46,084 nt of DNA, taken from the NCBI GenBank assembly GCA_017394765.1, contig JAFPXF010000046.1, forward strand, positions 1-46,084, read 5' to 3'. The stretch's first letter is position 1, and every line of letters begins with the position of its first letter. Below the pieces are notes generated by a model, which was given only the letters and a program-made list of their open reading frames with translations, was not told the origin of the DNA and searched no databases. Positions 8,347 through 17,152 of the stretch are shown in pieces. The position numbers were made by a program, and so were the translations under genes. This stretch comes from Bacteroidales bacterium. Its GTDB lineage: Bacteria > Bacteroidota > Bacteroidia > Bacteroidales > WCHB1-69.

Positions 8347-11300
8347 TTATTTTTCGCCTTCGGGCGATTCTGTGTCAGTCGTGTCGGCGGTCTCCTCGGC
8401 GCTTGCGGGTGCGTTGATGCCGTAGAAGAAGTTGCGGTAGGCAGCGCCCATGCCGGGAGCAGAGGCCTCCATGGCATCGAACTGGGTGTCGGCCATCTTC
8501 CGGATCTTCTCAGCCATGGCGTTGTTGCCGCACAGACGGGCGATGGTCATGACCTCATGCAATTCTTGGAAGTCGTTGGCCAAAGCTTGCTGGTCGAAGT
8601 CAGGCTGACGCAGCTTTTTGGCGATGTTGCCATTCAGCATGCCAGCGTAGAAGTCGGCCACCTTGTTGAACTTCAACTCCTTGTATCTGGGGGCAAGTCC
8701 TTCACCGGGGAAACGGACGTTGTTGAGCAGGAAGTTCATGAACATGAGGTCATAGCGGATGTCGTCGCCGTGCAGTTCAAGGGTGCGTTCATCCACATTC
8801 TCGTACCAGTTGAAGAGCTCCACATAGCCGTCCCAGATCTTATTCGCCATATCCATGCCCTTCTTGTCACCCGAGGGGGTGTGCAGGTTGAAGTATTCCT
8901 GCAGGTAGAAGATGTTGCTCTGGGTATAGCCGCCCATGTTGGACATCACGGCCGTGTAGGGGAATATCTCATTGGGAAGCACTTCATTGCCCTTGTCAAG
9001 AACCTCCTCGGCGCGCTTGATGTCACCGTCTCGGGTAAATTGGCGTGCGAGACGGCTGTGAATTTGACGAATCAAGGATATCAATCGGATGTTGTCATCG
9101 CTGTGATAGACGCGAGGATCGTTGAAACCGCCCCACAGGTACGGGTAAGCCTCTTTCTTGGTGGCATTCGGGTTGTTGACCAAGTCAACGCGGCTATGGT
9201 CATTGAAGGTGTTGATCACGTTCTGGTAGAGGTGTGCGGTGCCTATGCGACCATACTCGTAGGAACCGTTGCGCGGGGTGCGGATCGGCACCAGTCTGTA
9301 GGCGAAGCCCTCCAGCTGGAAGTAGTCTTCCAAGCCCAGGTAGGCCTCTGAACCGGTGGTGGAGGCGTAGTAGATCGGGCGTTCCCAGTTGTTGGTGGCA
9401 AGGATGTCCATCATGATGATGTAGGCCTTTGCTAACGGGTTGACGCGGTCGGTCTTCAAGTTCCACTCCAAGCGGTCCACCACCTTCTCGGCGTCAGCAG
9501 GGTTGACAGTGCCGTTGGACAGAACCTTCTCCTTGTCCACCTTCAGCGAGAAGCTGGCGGGGATGGCGCGACCGTTGCTGCGATAGCCTTTGTCAGAGGA
9601 GAGCAGCATGACATGGCGCGTGTTGTCGAACTGCGGGTTCTTGATGTAGTCCACCACAGCGTTGAGGTCGATGAACTGGTTGCCGGCCGGCTCCAGATAG
9701 AGCACATCGCGGGTGCCGTCCTTGTATTGATCCCACGTCATGGAGATGGGCAGCGGGTCGGATTGGTAAGCTTTGCGCTTCATCTGGTCAACATACCAGC
9801 TGGTGCTGAGCAATGAGAGGTTGCAAACACGCACATCGGTGCGGTAGCCCTCCACCTCCTGAACGTACCACAAGGGGAAGGTGTCGTTGTCTCCCAACGT
9901 GAACAAGATGGCGTTGGGCTCGCACGAGTCAAGATAGTTCTTGGCGATGGCCAATGCCGTGTAGCGGTTGGAACGGTCGTGACCGTGCCAGTTTTGGGCA
10001 GCCATCACACAAGGCACTGCGGCGAAGCAGACCACTGTGGTCAGCGCGGCGCCGGCCACCTGCACGGAACGGCTCTTGAGCTTCTCGAACAGGTTGTAGA
10101 TGCCCAACACACCGAAGCCTATCCAGATGGAGAACGCATAGAAGGATGCTGCGAAAGCGTAGTCCCGTTCACGCGGCTGGAAGGCGTACATGTTCAGGTA
10201 GAAGGCGATGGCCAGACCGGTCATGATGAAGAGCATGAACACAATGAAGGCGTTGGGAGTGTCCTTCTTGACCTGGAAACATAAACCGATGATGCCCAAC
10301 AGCAACGGCAGCAGGTAGTAGGTGTTGTGGTTGGGACGCTCTATGGCTCTGGGCAGGTTGCGTTGCTCGCCCACCATCTTCTTGTCAATGGCGGGGATGC
10401 CGGTGATCCAGTTGCCGTTCATATAGTCGCCGCGACCTTGTACGTCATTCTGCCGTCCTGCGAAGTTCCATAAGAAATAGCGCCAATACATGTAACCGAA
10501 CTGGTAGGTTTGCATGAACTTGATGTTGCGTTGCCAGGTGGGCAAATCGCCGCGGGCCAAGGCACGACGGTTCTCCTTGTCGGAGGCGCTGTCGGAGTTG
10601 TACCGGTTGTTGAGCCAGTTGATGTATTCGCTTTGTCTCTCGGCGGACCACATTCTCGGGAAGAGCATCTGTCCGGCATTGTCGAAAATGAGCTGCTCGT
10701 CTTTGCGGGAGTTGGAGACAACATAGCGTTTGGCTTCCTTGTCTTTCACATAGAAGGGCTTGCCGTCCTTGTTGCCCACCACGCGGGTGTTGTAGCTTTG
10801 GCCAAAGAAGAGGGGGTTGGAACCGTACTGCTCGCGGTTGAGGTAGGAGAGCAGGGCCACGGCATCCTCCGGATTGTTCTCGTCAATGGTCGGGTTGGCG
10901 TTGGAACGGATGACCAGCGTGAAGAAGGTGGAGTAGCCGATAAGCAGAAATGCGAAGCAATAGACGCCGACCAGGAGAATGTTCTTTTGCTTTTTGTAGC
11001 CTGCCCACAGCCCCCATGCGATGAGGCCTGCGATGAGCAGGAAGAAGAAGATGGTGCCGGAGTTGAAGGGCAGGTGCAGGCTGTTGACGAAGAAGAGGTC
11101 GAATTTGCCGGCGAGGTTCACCACTTGCGGGATGATGCCCCACAGGATGATGCCCAGCAGCACCACGGAAGCGCCCAGGGCAAGGAACACGCCCCACTCG
11201 GCCTTCGACTTCAGCGTGCCTCTCTTGGCGCAGAGCACGAACAGCGGGATGGTGACGAAAATCCAAATCAGGAACATCCACAACGGCGGGCAGAAGAAGG

Positions 11301-12003
11301 CGAAGAAGAGGGATATGATGGCGAAGGTGAGCACGGCGCCCATGCCGGTGGCCTCTTTGTTGAGCTTGTAATAGACAATCAGCACCACAGCGGGCAGTGT
11401 CAGCAAGTTCAGCAGGTGAACGCCGATGGAGAGACCTACCAGATAGGCGATGAGCACGATCCAGCGGTTGGGGTTCACATTGCTCTTGGGGTTGTCATAC
11501 TCCTCATCCCACCGTAGGATGCACCAAAACACCAGTGCGGTGAAGAACGAGGACATGGCATAAACTTCACCTTCGACAGCAGAGAACCAGAAAGTGTCGG
11601 AAAAACAGTAGGCCATGGCACCCACGAGGCCTGCGCCGATGACGGCGATGCTGCGGGGCAGGCTCATCTCACCGTACTTGGCGATGAGCTTGCGGGCCAG
11701 GCGCACAATGGTGAAATAGAGGAACATGATGGTCAGGCCGCTGCAAATGGCAGACATGCAGTTGACACAATAGGCCATCTTGGTCGGGTCGTCACCCGCG
11801 AAGAGGGTGAAGATACGCCCGATGATTTGGAAAGTCGGTGCTCCGGGCGGGTGGCCGACAAGCATTTTCGATGTGGTCGCGATGTATTCACCGCAGTCCC
11901 ACCAGGAGACGGTGGGCTCGGCTGTCATGATATAGACCGCGGAGGCCACGATGCCAATGATGACGCCGAGAATTGTGTTGATGAATTTGAATTGTTTACT
12001 CAT
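8347..12003 (-). CDS. DUF2723-domain multi-pass membrane protein (GT117-like)
   Basis: The 1218-residue protein has one N-terminal helix followed by WWDCGEY and GHPPGAPTF, the signature of the DUF2723 family, and then roughly a dozen transmembrane segments up to about residue 700. The last 500 residues are soluble, presumably periplasmic. DUF2723 proteins are placed with GT-C glycosyltransferases, and the eukaryotic relative TMEM260 is a protein O-mannosyltransferase, so a lipid-linked-sugar-dependent transferase in the inner membrane is a reasonable inference. The length is normal for Bacteroidetes members. It follows pheS by 27 bases with no terminator between. Confidence 0.85.
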   Translation of the reverse strand: MSKQFKFINTILGVIIGIVASAVYIMTAEPTVSWWDCGEYIATTSKMLVGHPPGAPTFQIIGRIFTLFAGDDPTKMAYCVNCMSAICSGLTIMFLYFTIVRLARKLIAKYGEMSLPRSIAVIGAGLVGAMAYCFSDTFWFSAVEGEVYAMSSFFTALVFWCILRWDEEYDNPKSNVNPNRWIVLIAYLVGLSIGVHLLNLLTLPAVVLIVYYKLNKEATGMGAVLTFAIISLFFAFFCPPLWMFLIWIFVTIPLFVLCAKRGTLKSKAEWGVFLALGASVVLLGIILWGIIPQVVNLAGKFDLFFVNSLHLPFNSGTIFFFLLIAGLIAWGLWAGYKKQKNILLVGVYCFAFLLIGYSTFFTLVIRSNANPTIDENNPEDAVALLSYLNREQYGSNPLFFGQSYNTRVVGNKDGKPFYVKDKEAKRYVVSNSRKDEQLIFDNAGQMLFPRMWSAERQSEYINWLNNRYNSDSASDKENRRALARGDLPTWQRNIKFMQTYQFGYMYWRYFLWNFAGRQNDVQGRGDYMNGNWITGIPAIDKKMVGEQRNLPRAIERPNHNTYYLLPLLLGIIGLCFQVKKDTPNAFIVFMLFIMTGLAIAFYLNMYAFQPRERDYAFAASFYAFSIWIGFGVLGIYNLFEKLKSRSVQVAGAALTTVVCFAAVPCVMAAQNWHGHDRSNRYTALAIAKNYLDSCEPNAILFTLGDNDTFPLWYVQEVEGYRTDVRVCNLSLLSTSWYVDQMKRKAYQSDPLPISMTWDQYKDGTRDVLYLEPAGNQFIDLNAVVDYIKNPQFDNTRHVMLLSSDKGYRSNGRAIPASFSLKVDKEKVLSNGTVNPADAEKVVDRLEWNLKTDRVNPLAKAYIIMMDILATNNWERPIYYASTTGSEAYLGLEDYFQLEGFAYRLVPIRTPRNGSYEYGRIGTAHLYQNVINTFNDHSRVDLVNNPNATKKEAYPYLWGGFNDPRVYHSDDNIRLISLIRQIHSRLARQFTRDGDIKRAEEVLDKGNEVLPNEIFPYTAVMSNMGGYTQSNIFYLQEYFNLHTPSGDKKGMDMANKIWDGYVELFNWYENVDERTLELHGDDIRYDLMFMNFLLNNVRFPGEGLAPRYKELKFNKVADFYAGMLNGNIAKKLRQPDFDQQALANDFQELHEVMTIARLCGNNAMAEKIRKMADTQFDAMEASAPGMGAAYRNFFYGINAPASAEETADTTDTESPEGEK

Positions 12004-12030
12004 TTTTATTTTTGAAAATTTGATTGAATG

Positions 12031-13053
12031 CTATTTTGTGGCGGCCTTGAACTGGCGCAGGAAGCGGACATCGTTCTCGAAATAGAGGCGGATGTCATCG
12101 GTGGTGTATTTGAGCATGGTCATGCGCTCGATGCCAAGACCGAAGGCGAAGCCGCTGTATTTCTTGCTGTCGATGCCGCAGTTTTCAAGCACGTTGGGAT
12201 CGACCATGCCGCAGCCGAGAATCTCGACCCAGCCGGTGTGCTTGCAGAGGTTGCAGCCGGCGCCGCCGCAGATGTTGCAGGAGATATCCATCTCGGCGGA
12301 AGGCTCGGTGAAGGGGAAGTAGGAGGGACGCAGGCGGATGCGCACCTCGGGACCGAACATGCGCTGTGCGAAGTAGAGCAGCGTCTGTTTCATCTCGGCG
12401 AAGGAGACCTTCTCTGCCACATAAAGGCCTTCCACCTGGTGGAAGATGCAGTGGGCACGGGAGGTGATGGCCTCGTTACGGAACACACGCCCCGGACAGA
12501 TCACGCGGATCGGGGGCTTCTGCGTCTCCATCGTGCGCACCTGCAACGAGGAGGTGTGCGTGCGCAACAACACGTCAGGGTGCAGGTCGATGAAGAAGGT
12601 GTCCTGCATGTCGCGCGCGGGATGCTCCTCCGGGAAGTTCAACGCCGTGAACACATGCCAGTCATCCTCCACGTCGGGACCCGTGACGGCGGTGAAGCCG
12701 ATGTCCTCGAAGATCCGGCGCACATGGTTCATCATGATGGAGATGGGGTGCATGGAACCGACCTCCACATTCTGTGCGGGACGTGTCACATCGGCAATCT
12801 GATGGCGCGAGGCGATTACCCGGTCCGCTTTCTCCTTGTACTCGTTGAAACGCTGTAGGGCGGTTATCTTCAAGTCGTTGACAATTTGGCCAAACGCCTT
12901 GCGCTCATCGGGATTCATGTTCTTCAACTCGGCGAACAGCGCTTGTATTTCACTCTTTTTGGTTAGAAACTGAAGGCGGAATTGCTCCAACGCCTCCGCG
13001 TTCTCAATCTGGAAGGTTTCGATCTCCTTTCGAATTTCTTCTATGCTTTTCAT
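12031..13053 (-). CDS. pheS: Phenylalanyl-tRNA synthetase alpha subunit
   Basis: The 340-residue protein has the N-terminal coiled coil and then the class II aminoacyl-tRNA synthetase core. Motif 2 reads PGRVFRNEAITSRAHCIFHQ and motif 3 reads GLGIERMTMLKY near the C-terminus. A Cys-rich loop (CNICGGAGCNLC) precedes the conserved GCGMV, as in other Bacteroidetes PheS. It charges tRNA-Phe together with PheT, which is not in the window. The ATG at 13053 begins the homologous sequence. The frame remains open another 102 bases, but that extension is made of two palindromic repeats and should not be annotated as protein. Confidence 0.95.
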   Translation of the reverse strand: MKSIEEIRKEIETFQIENAEALEQFRLQFLTKKSEIQALFAELKNMNPDERKAFGQIVNDLKITALQRFNEYKEKADRVIASRHQIADVTRPAQNVEVGSMHPISIMMNHVRRIFEDIGFTAVTGPDVEDDWHVFTALNFPEEHPARDMQDTFFIDLHPDVLLRTHTSSLQVRTMETQKPPIRVICPGRVFRNEAITSRAHCIFHQVEGLYVAEKVSFAEMKQTLLYFAQRMFGPEVRIRLRPSYFPFTEPSAEMDISCNICGGAGCNLCKHTGWVEILGCGMVDPNVLENCGIDSKKYSGFAFGLGIERMTMLKYTTDDIRLYFENDVRFLRQFKAATK

Positions 13054-13075
13054 ATTTCCATTTCTGTTTTTTTGG

Positions 13076-13103
13076 GTGGAGACGCGGCATGCCGCGTCTC
13101 TAC
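13076..13103. repeat. 28-bp palindromic repeat, intergenic copy a
   Basis: Near-perfect inverted repeat starting GTGGAGACGCGGCA and ending in CGTCTCTAC. The only imperfection in the 14-bp stem is a G-T pair. It belongs to the family also found at 13126, 30177, 30762 and, degenerate, 7078. Confidence 0.8.
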
Positions 13104-13125
13104 ATTGTTTTCCCGTTATTTTTTG

Positions 13126-13153
13126 GTGGAGACGGGGCGCGCCTCGTCTCCAC
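13126..13153. repeat. 28-bp palindromic repeat, intergenic copy b
   Basis: Second tandem copy, starting GTGGAGACGGGGCG and ending CGTCTCCAC, with one G-T pair in the stem. It ends nine bases from the cyclophilin stop codon, so on the transcript it may act as a hairpin between the cyclophilin gene and pheS. Confidence 0.8.
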
Positions 13154-13161
13154 AATATGGG

Positions 13162-13875
13162 TTATTCGATGATTTTGGCGCTGATGATCTTGATGTCCTC
13201 CAGCGGCCTGTCGTTGCCGTCCTTCTCTTGGGCGGCGATTTTATCGACGACCTCCATGCCGGAGACGACCTCGCCGAAGACGGTGTAGTCGCCATCAAGG
13301 AAGGGTGCGCCGCCGATGGTGGTGTAGGCCCGGACTTGTTCGGGGGAGAAGGTTTTGCCGGTGCGGGCGGCGATCATGTCGAGCTTGTCTTGCGGGAAGA
13401 TGTCGCCGTCCACGATGTAGAACTGGGAGCCGGAGGAGGCCTTCGCGGGGTTGTTGTCGCGGGCGGCGGCCACGGCACCGCGCTTGTGGAAGAGCGTGGG
13501 CACGAACTCAGCGGGGATGCGCTCGGCGGGGCCGCCCATGCCGAGGCGCTGGCCGGGCTTGGCGGTCTTGGAGTCGGGGTCGCCCGTCTGGATCATGAAG
13601 CCCTTGATGATGCGGTGAAACAGCACGCCGTCGTAGTAGCTCTCCTTGACCAACTTGATGAAGTTGTCGCGGTGCAGCGGGGTCTCGTTGTAGAGGGCGA
13701 TCGTGATGTCGCCCATGGAGGTCTTGATCAGTATCTGTGTCATCTTGTTGTTTTTAGTTTCAGTTGTCGCGGATTTGGCGGTCTCCTTCTGCTCCGATTC
13801 GATTTTCTTTTGGGAGGAACATGAAGACAATGCGGTGATACTCAATAGGATAATAAAAAATTTGATGTTTTTCAT
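13162..13875 (-). CDS. Cyclophilin-type peptidyl-prolyl cis-trans isomerase, lipoprotein
   Basis: The 237-residue protein begins with a lipoprotein signal ending LSSC (Cys19), then a short charged linker, then a cyclophilin domain from about residue 45. Family motifs are present: HRDNFIKLV, FHRIIKGFMIQTGDP and SGSQFYI, including the catalytic Arg in FHRII. It should catalyse prolyl isomerisation on proteins in the periplasm, anchored by its lipid. The ATG at 13875 is selected because it begins the lipoprotein signal and follows a TAnnTTTG promoter by 21 bases; an earlier in-frame ATG would lie almost on the promoter. It heads the co-directional run leading to pheS. Confidence 0.9.
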   Translation of the reverse strand: MKNIKFFIILLSITALSSCSSQKKIESEQKETAKSATTETKNNKMTQILIKTSMGDITIALYNETPLHRDNFIKLVKESYYDGVLFHRIIKGFMIQTGDPDSKTAKPGQRLGMGGPAERIPAEFVPTLFHKRGAVAAARDNNPAKASSGSQFYIVDGDIFPQDKLDMIAARTGKTFSPEQVRAYTTIGGAPFLDGDYTVFGEVVSGMEVVDKIAAQEKDGNDRPLEDIKIISAKIIE

Positions 13876-13896
13876 ACCTTGAAAAGAATTAATCGG

Positions 13897-13904
13897 CAAA
13901 GATA
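13897..13904 (-). promoter_or_regulatory. -7 promoter element for the cyclophilin-pheS run
   Basis: TATCTTTG on the minus strand, an exact TAnnTTTG match, 21 bases before the cyclophilin start. It is the only clear promoter seen for the whole run down to murF-alr. Confidence 0.6.
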
Positions 13905-13979
13905 CAAAAAAAGTGGGTAATGTCGGCGAAATAATAGCTGATGGCTGTTGGTGGTTGTTTTTTGGTCTTTAAGGGTGAT

Positions 13980-14016
13980 AATTAAGAAATTAAGGAGTTA
14001 AGAAATTAAGAAATTG
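13980..14016. repeat. Imperfect tandem TTAAG-type repeat
   Basis: AT-rich run built of units like ATTAAGAA and GTTAAGAA, just before the first 77-bp repeat. Similar runs occur at 14363-14388 (just before the second 77-bp copy) and at 18325-18354. Confidence 0.55.
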
Positions 14017-14034
14017 ATTCCAACAATCAACAGC

Positions 14035-14111
14035 TTTCCTTGAGCAGCCCCGTCAGGGGCAAGAGCTCGGTAGAAACGGGGCGCGTGCGTGGAAAAATCG
14101 CGGCGCGGGAG
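14035..14111. repeat. 77-bp direct repeat, copy A
   Basis: Identical to 14387-14463 except for one base (CCCCGTCAGGGG here, CCCCGTTAGGGG there). It contains a small hairpin around CCCC/GGGG and the core GAGCTCGGTAGAAACGGGG. No reading frame in it looks like protein. Confidence 0.85.
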
Positions 14112-14386
14112 TCGGCATCCAGAATGCATAAAACTTGCTCGCCGCGAAATGGAGGCACGAGGCCATGGATGCTGTGTGGATTCAATCATGGCGATAAATT
14201 GCAATAACGGGCCCTCTTTTCCATCATCGGTTGCCTCCACCATTCCGCGGTGAGACGCAGATCTCCGTCTGCGCATCTGTGTCCCGCACCGCGGGTGTTC
14301 TGCATACGCCCCCCCGTTTCTACCGAGCTTCTGTCCCTACCGGGACAACGGGGACAGATAACAGTTAAGAGTTAATAGTTAAGAGT
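14112..14386. repeat. Spacer with inverted copy of the repeat core and a second palindrome
   Basis: Bases 14312-14353 hold, in reverse orientation, a diverged copy of the 77-bp repeat core (GTTTCTACCGAGCTT). Copy A and this copy therefore form a long inverted repeat. Between them lies CCGCGGTG at 14246-14253, facing CACCGCGG further right, around a small GACGCAGA/TCTGCG hairpin. A TTAAG-type tandem run closes the spacer at 14363-14388. I see no gene. Confidence 0.6.
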
Positions 14387-14463
14387 TTTCCTTGAGCAGC
14401 CCCGTTAGGGGCAAGAGCTCGGTAGAAACGGGGCGCGTGCGTGGAAAAATCGCGGCGCGGGAG
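14387..14463. repeat. 77-bp direct repeat, copy B
   Basis: Second copy of the element at 14035-14111, differing by a single base and in the same orientation. It too is preceded by a TTAAG-type tandem run. Confidence 0.85.
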
Positions 14464-14539
14464 AGCGTTGAGGCGAGGGTGTGGGTTGCTCGCCGCAAAA
14501 CGGGTGTGGGGTCCGACGAGCATGCGTGAGGGATTGAAG

Positions 14540-14753
14540 CGGGAATGATTTTGGCGGGAATGCGTTCCCTGCGAGACGGAGGTTCCGCTTAACGCTTCGC
14601 GTCTCGCGGAATGGTGGTGGGCTCTAAGCCAAAATCATTAGAGCGGAAAGCCCGACGGCGCGGCGGCATTTGATGGTGTGTGCAATTATGGATGCATTTC
14701 CGCGCCGCCGCGCCGGCACGCCCAAATAAAAAAAAGAATGCAAAAACCCGTTG
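14540..14753. repeat. Two-hairpin dispersed repeat, copy 2
   Basis: The first hairpin has a perfect 12-bp outer stem (14544-14555 with 14628-14639, AATGATTTTGGC) and an 8-bp inner stem (14571-14578 with 14600-14607). The second is the 12-bp GC stem 14656-14667 with 14704-14715. The stretch from 14641 repeats the left edge of the window. The gene-free region 13905-14797 consists almost entirely of such elements. Confidence 0.75.
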
Positions 14754-14797
14754 GATTGAAAAAAAACAAAAAAATCTGCTTTCTCAATAATTTATTG

Positions 14798-14805
14798 TAT
14801 TTTTG
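14798..14805 (+). promoter_or_regulatory. -7 promoter element for methylmalonyl-CoA mutase
   Basis: TATTTTTG followed by C, an exact TAnnTTTG match 33 bases before the mutB start codon. Confidence 0.65.
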
Positions 14806-14837
14806 CATCCCCAAAAAACAACACATACATACGTATT

Positions 14838-16988
14838 ATGCGTCCAGACTTCAGCAATGTTGACTTCAAGAAAGTCACTGGTAATCAAGAAGATTTCAAA
14901 AAATGGGAGCAAGAGCACCATATCAGTGCCGATTGGTTGACCGCGGAGCAAATCCCCGTCAAGCAGGTATATGGCGCCGACGACCTCGCCGGTATGGAGC
15001 ATCTCAACTACACCGCCGGCATCCCGCCGTTCCTGCGCGGACCCTATTCCATGATGTACGCCTTCCGCCCGTGGACCATCCGCCAATACGCCGGATTCTC
15101 CACCGCCGAGGAGTCCAACGCCTTCTACCGCCGCAACTTGGCTGCCGGTCAGAAGGGCCTCTCCATCGCCTTTGACCTGGCCACCCACCGTGGCTACGAC
15201 TCCGACCACCCGCGCGTGGTGGGCGACGTCGGCAAGGCCGGTGTGGCCGTGGACTCCATCCTCGACATGAAGATCCTTTTCGACCAGATCCCCCTCGACA
15301 AGATGTCCGTTTCCATGACGATGAATGGCGCCGTGCTGCCCATCCTGTCGTTCTACATCGTGGCCGCCGAGGAGCAGGGCGTCAGCATGGACCAGCTCTC
15401 CGGTACCATCCAGAACGACATTCTCAAGGAGTTCATGGTGCGTAACACCTACATCTACCCGCCGTTGCACTCTATGAAGATTATTGCCGACATCTTCGCG
15501 TTCACCTCCAAGAACATGCCGAAGTTCAACTCCATATCGATTTCCGGCTATCACATGCAGGAGGCCGGCGCCACCGACGACATCGAGTTGGCCTACACGC
15601 TGGCCGATGGTCTCGAGTATCTGCGCGCCGGTGTCAATGCGGGCATGAGCGTCGATGAGTTCGCTCCGCGGCTCTCCTTCTTCTGGGCCATCGGCATGAA
15701 CCATTTCATGGAGATTGCCAAGATGCGTGCCGCCCGTATGCTGTGGGCCAAGATCGTCAAGCAGTTCAATCCCCAGAATCCGAAGTCCATGGCGCTGCGC
15801 ACGCACTGCCAGACCTCTGGCTGGTCGCTCACCGAGCAGGACCCGTTCAACAACGTGGCTCGCACCTGCATCGAGGCCATGGGAGCCGCGTTGGGACACA
15901 CCCAGTCGCTGCACACCAACGCCCTCGACGAGGCTATCGCACTGCCCACTGACTTCTCCGCCCGTATCGCGCGTAACACCCAAATCTACATCCAGGAGGA
16001 GACCAAGGTCTGCAAGAGCATCGACCCGTGGGCCGGTTCCTACTATGTGGAGTCGCTGACGCACCAGATCGCCCATCGTGCATGGAAGCACCTTCAGGAG
16101 ATCGAGTCCCTCGGCGGCATGGCCAAGGCCATCGAGACCGGCATCCCCAAGATGCGCATCGAGGAGGCCTCCGCCCGCAAGCAGGCCCGCATCGACTCCG
16201 GCAAGGAGGCCATTATAGGCGTCAGCAAGTACAAGCTTGACAAGGAGGCTCCCATCGAGACCCTCGAAGTCGATAACACCGCTGTGCGCGAAGCTCAGCT
16301 CAAGCGTCTCGCCGAGCTGCGTGCCAACCGCAACGAGGAGGAGGTCAAGGCAGCCCTCGCCGCCATCACCGAGTGTGCGAAGACCGGCAACGGCAACCTG
16401 CTCGACCTCTCCATCAAGGCCGCCCGCGTGCGCGCCTCCTTAGGTGAAATTTCCAACGCCCTCGAAGAGGTGTATGGACGTTATAAAGCAAAAATAAATC
16501 TGATTTCAGGCGTGTATAGTGCAGAACAACAGGACAACGACAAGTTCAAGAAGGCCGTTGCCCTTTGCGATGAGTTCGCGAAAAGAGAGGGTCGCCGCCC
16601 CCGTATCATGGTGGCAAAGATGGGGCAGGACGGTCACGACCGCGGTGCCAAGGTGGTTGCCACCGGCTATGCCGACATCGGCTTCGACGTTGATATGGGT
16701 CCGCTGTTCCAAACCCCGGAAGAGACGGCCAAGCAGGCCGTCGAGAACGATGTCCACATTCTCGGCGTCTCCTCCCTCGCCGCCGGCCACAAGACCCTTG
16801 TGCCGCAGGTGATGGAAGAGCTCAAGAAGCTCGGCCGCGAGGACATCATGATCACCGTCGGCGGTGTGATTCCCCCGCAAGACTACCAGTTCCTCTACGA
16901 CCTCGGCGTCGCTGCCATCTTCGGTCCCGGCACTCCCATCGCGGATTCAGCCCTCGCCATGCTTCAGATTCTTATGAAAGAAGAATAG
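14838..16988 (+). CDS. mutB: Methylmalonyl-CoA mutase large (catalytic) subunit
   Basis: The 716-residue protein carries the TIM-barrel mutase domain with the RGPY...[21 protein letters not shown] region that defines methylmalonyl-CoA mutase. A C-terminal cobalamin-binding domain has the DxHxxG signature at 598-603 (His600 is the lower cobalt ligand). It interconverts succinyl-CoA and methylmalonyl-CoA, used by Bacteroidetes to make propionate from succinate. Length matches the MutB/ScpA type. The start follows a TAnnTTTG promoter by 33 bases. The small subunit gene mutA, usually just upstream, is absent here; the upstream neighbour is a repeat block. A hairpin terminator follows the stop. 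Confidence 0.95.
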   Translation: MRPDFSNVDFKKVTGNQEDFKKWEQEHHISADWLTAEQIPVKQVYGADDLAGMEHLNYTAGIPPFLRGPYSMMYAFRPWTIRQYAGFSTAEESNAFYRRNLAAGQKGLSIAFDLATHRGYDSDHPRVVGDVGKAGVAVDSILDMKILFDQIPLDKMSVSMTMNGAVLPILSFYIVAAEEQGVSMDQLSGTIQNDILKEFMVRNTYIYPPLHSMKIIADIFAFTSKNMPKFNSISISGYHMQEAGATDDIELAYTLADGLEYLRAGVNAGMSVDEFAPRLSFFWAIGMNHFMEIAKMRAARMLWAKIVKQFNPQNPKSMALRTHCQTSGWSLTEQDPFNNVARTCIEAMGAALGHTQSLHTNALDEAIALPTDFSARIARNTQIYIQEETKVCKSIDPWAGSYYVESLTHQIAHRAWKHLQEIESLGGMAKAIETGIPKMRIEEASARKQARIDSGKEAIIGVSKYKLDKEAPIETLEVDNTAVREAQLKRLAELRANRNEEEVKAALAAITECAKTGNGNLLDLSIKAARVRASLGEISNALEEVYGRYKAKINLISGVYSAEQQDNDKFKKAVALCDEFAKREGRRPRIMVAKMGQDGHDRGAKVVATGYADIGFDVDMGPLFQTPEETAKQAVENDVHILGVSSLAAGHKTLVPQVMEELKKLGREDIMITVGGVIPPQDYQFLYDLGVAAIFGPGTPIADSALAMLQILMKEE

Positions 16989-17019
16989 TTCTGTTTTGCC
17001 TATATAATATTTGAAGGAG

Positions 17020-17045
17020 GGGAGCGCGGCATGTGCTCCCTTTTT
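17020..17045 (+). terminator. Rho-independent terminator after mutB
   Basis: Stem GGGAGC/GCTCCC with a 9-base loop followed by TTTTT, 31 bases after the mutB stop codon. Confidence 0.75.
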
Positions 17046-17152
17046 AATTTGCTAAAACACTAAACTATCAAATTGATAGGAATGAAATGTAGATAGTTGG
17101 CCGTAGATACCCATTATTCTTGACAATTTAATAATTTAACAGTTTTATAATC

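Noticed and set aside
8284..9351. Plus-strand frame (355 codons) opposite the 3' part of the DUF2723 gene
   Set aside because: Same shadow pattern, with no recognisable motif.
10510..11517. Long plus-strand frame (335 codons) opposite the DUF2723 gene
   Set aside because: Composition (runs of Glu, Gly, Asp, Val) is typical of antisense frames; the DUF2723 assignment on the other strand is secure.
13054..13155. N-terminal extension of pheS
   Set aside because: The 34 extra codons are translated palindromic repeats and precede the known start of the family.
13980..14463. Possible CRISPR array in the repeat block
   Set aside because: Only two long direct copies, no regular spacers, and no cas genes nearby.
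14784..16091. Long open frame (435 codons) on the minus strand opposite mutB
   Set aside because: It lies wholly against a certain gene of high GC3, its protein is rich in His, Gly and Val with no domain, and it has no promoter; it is a shadow of codon bias.
17119..17150. TTGACA and TATAAT before the M20 amidohydrolase
   Set aside because: Spacing is about 20 bases and Bacteroidetes primary sigma factors use TTG/TAnnTTTG instead; likely chance in an AT-rich gap.
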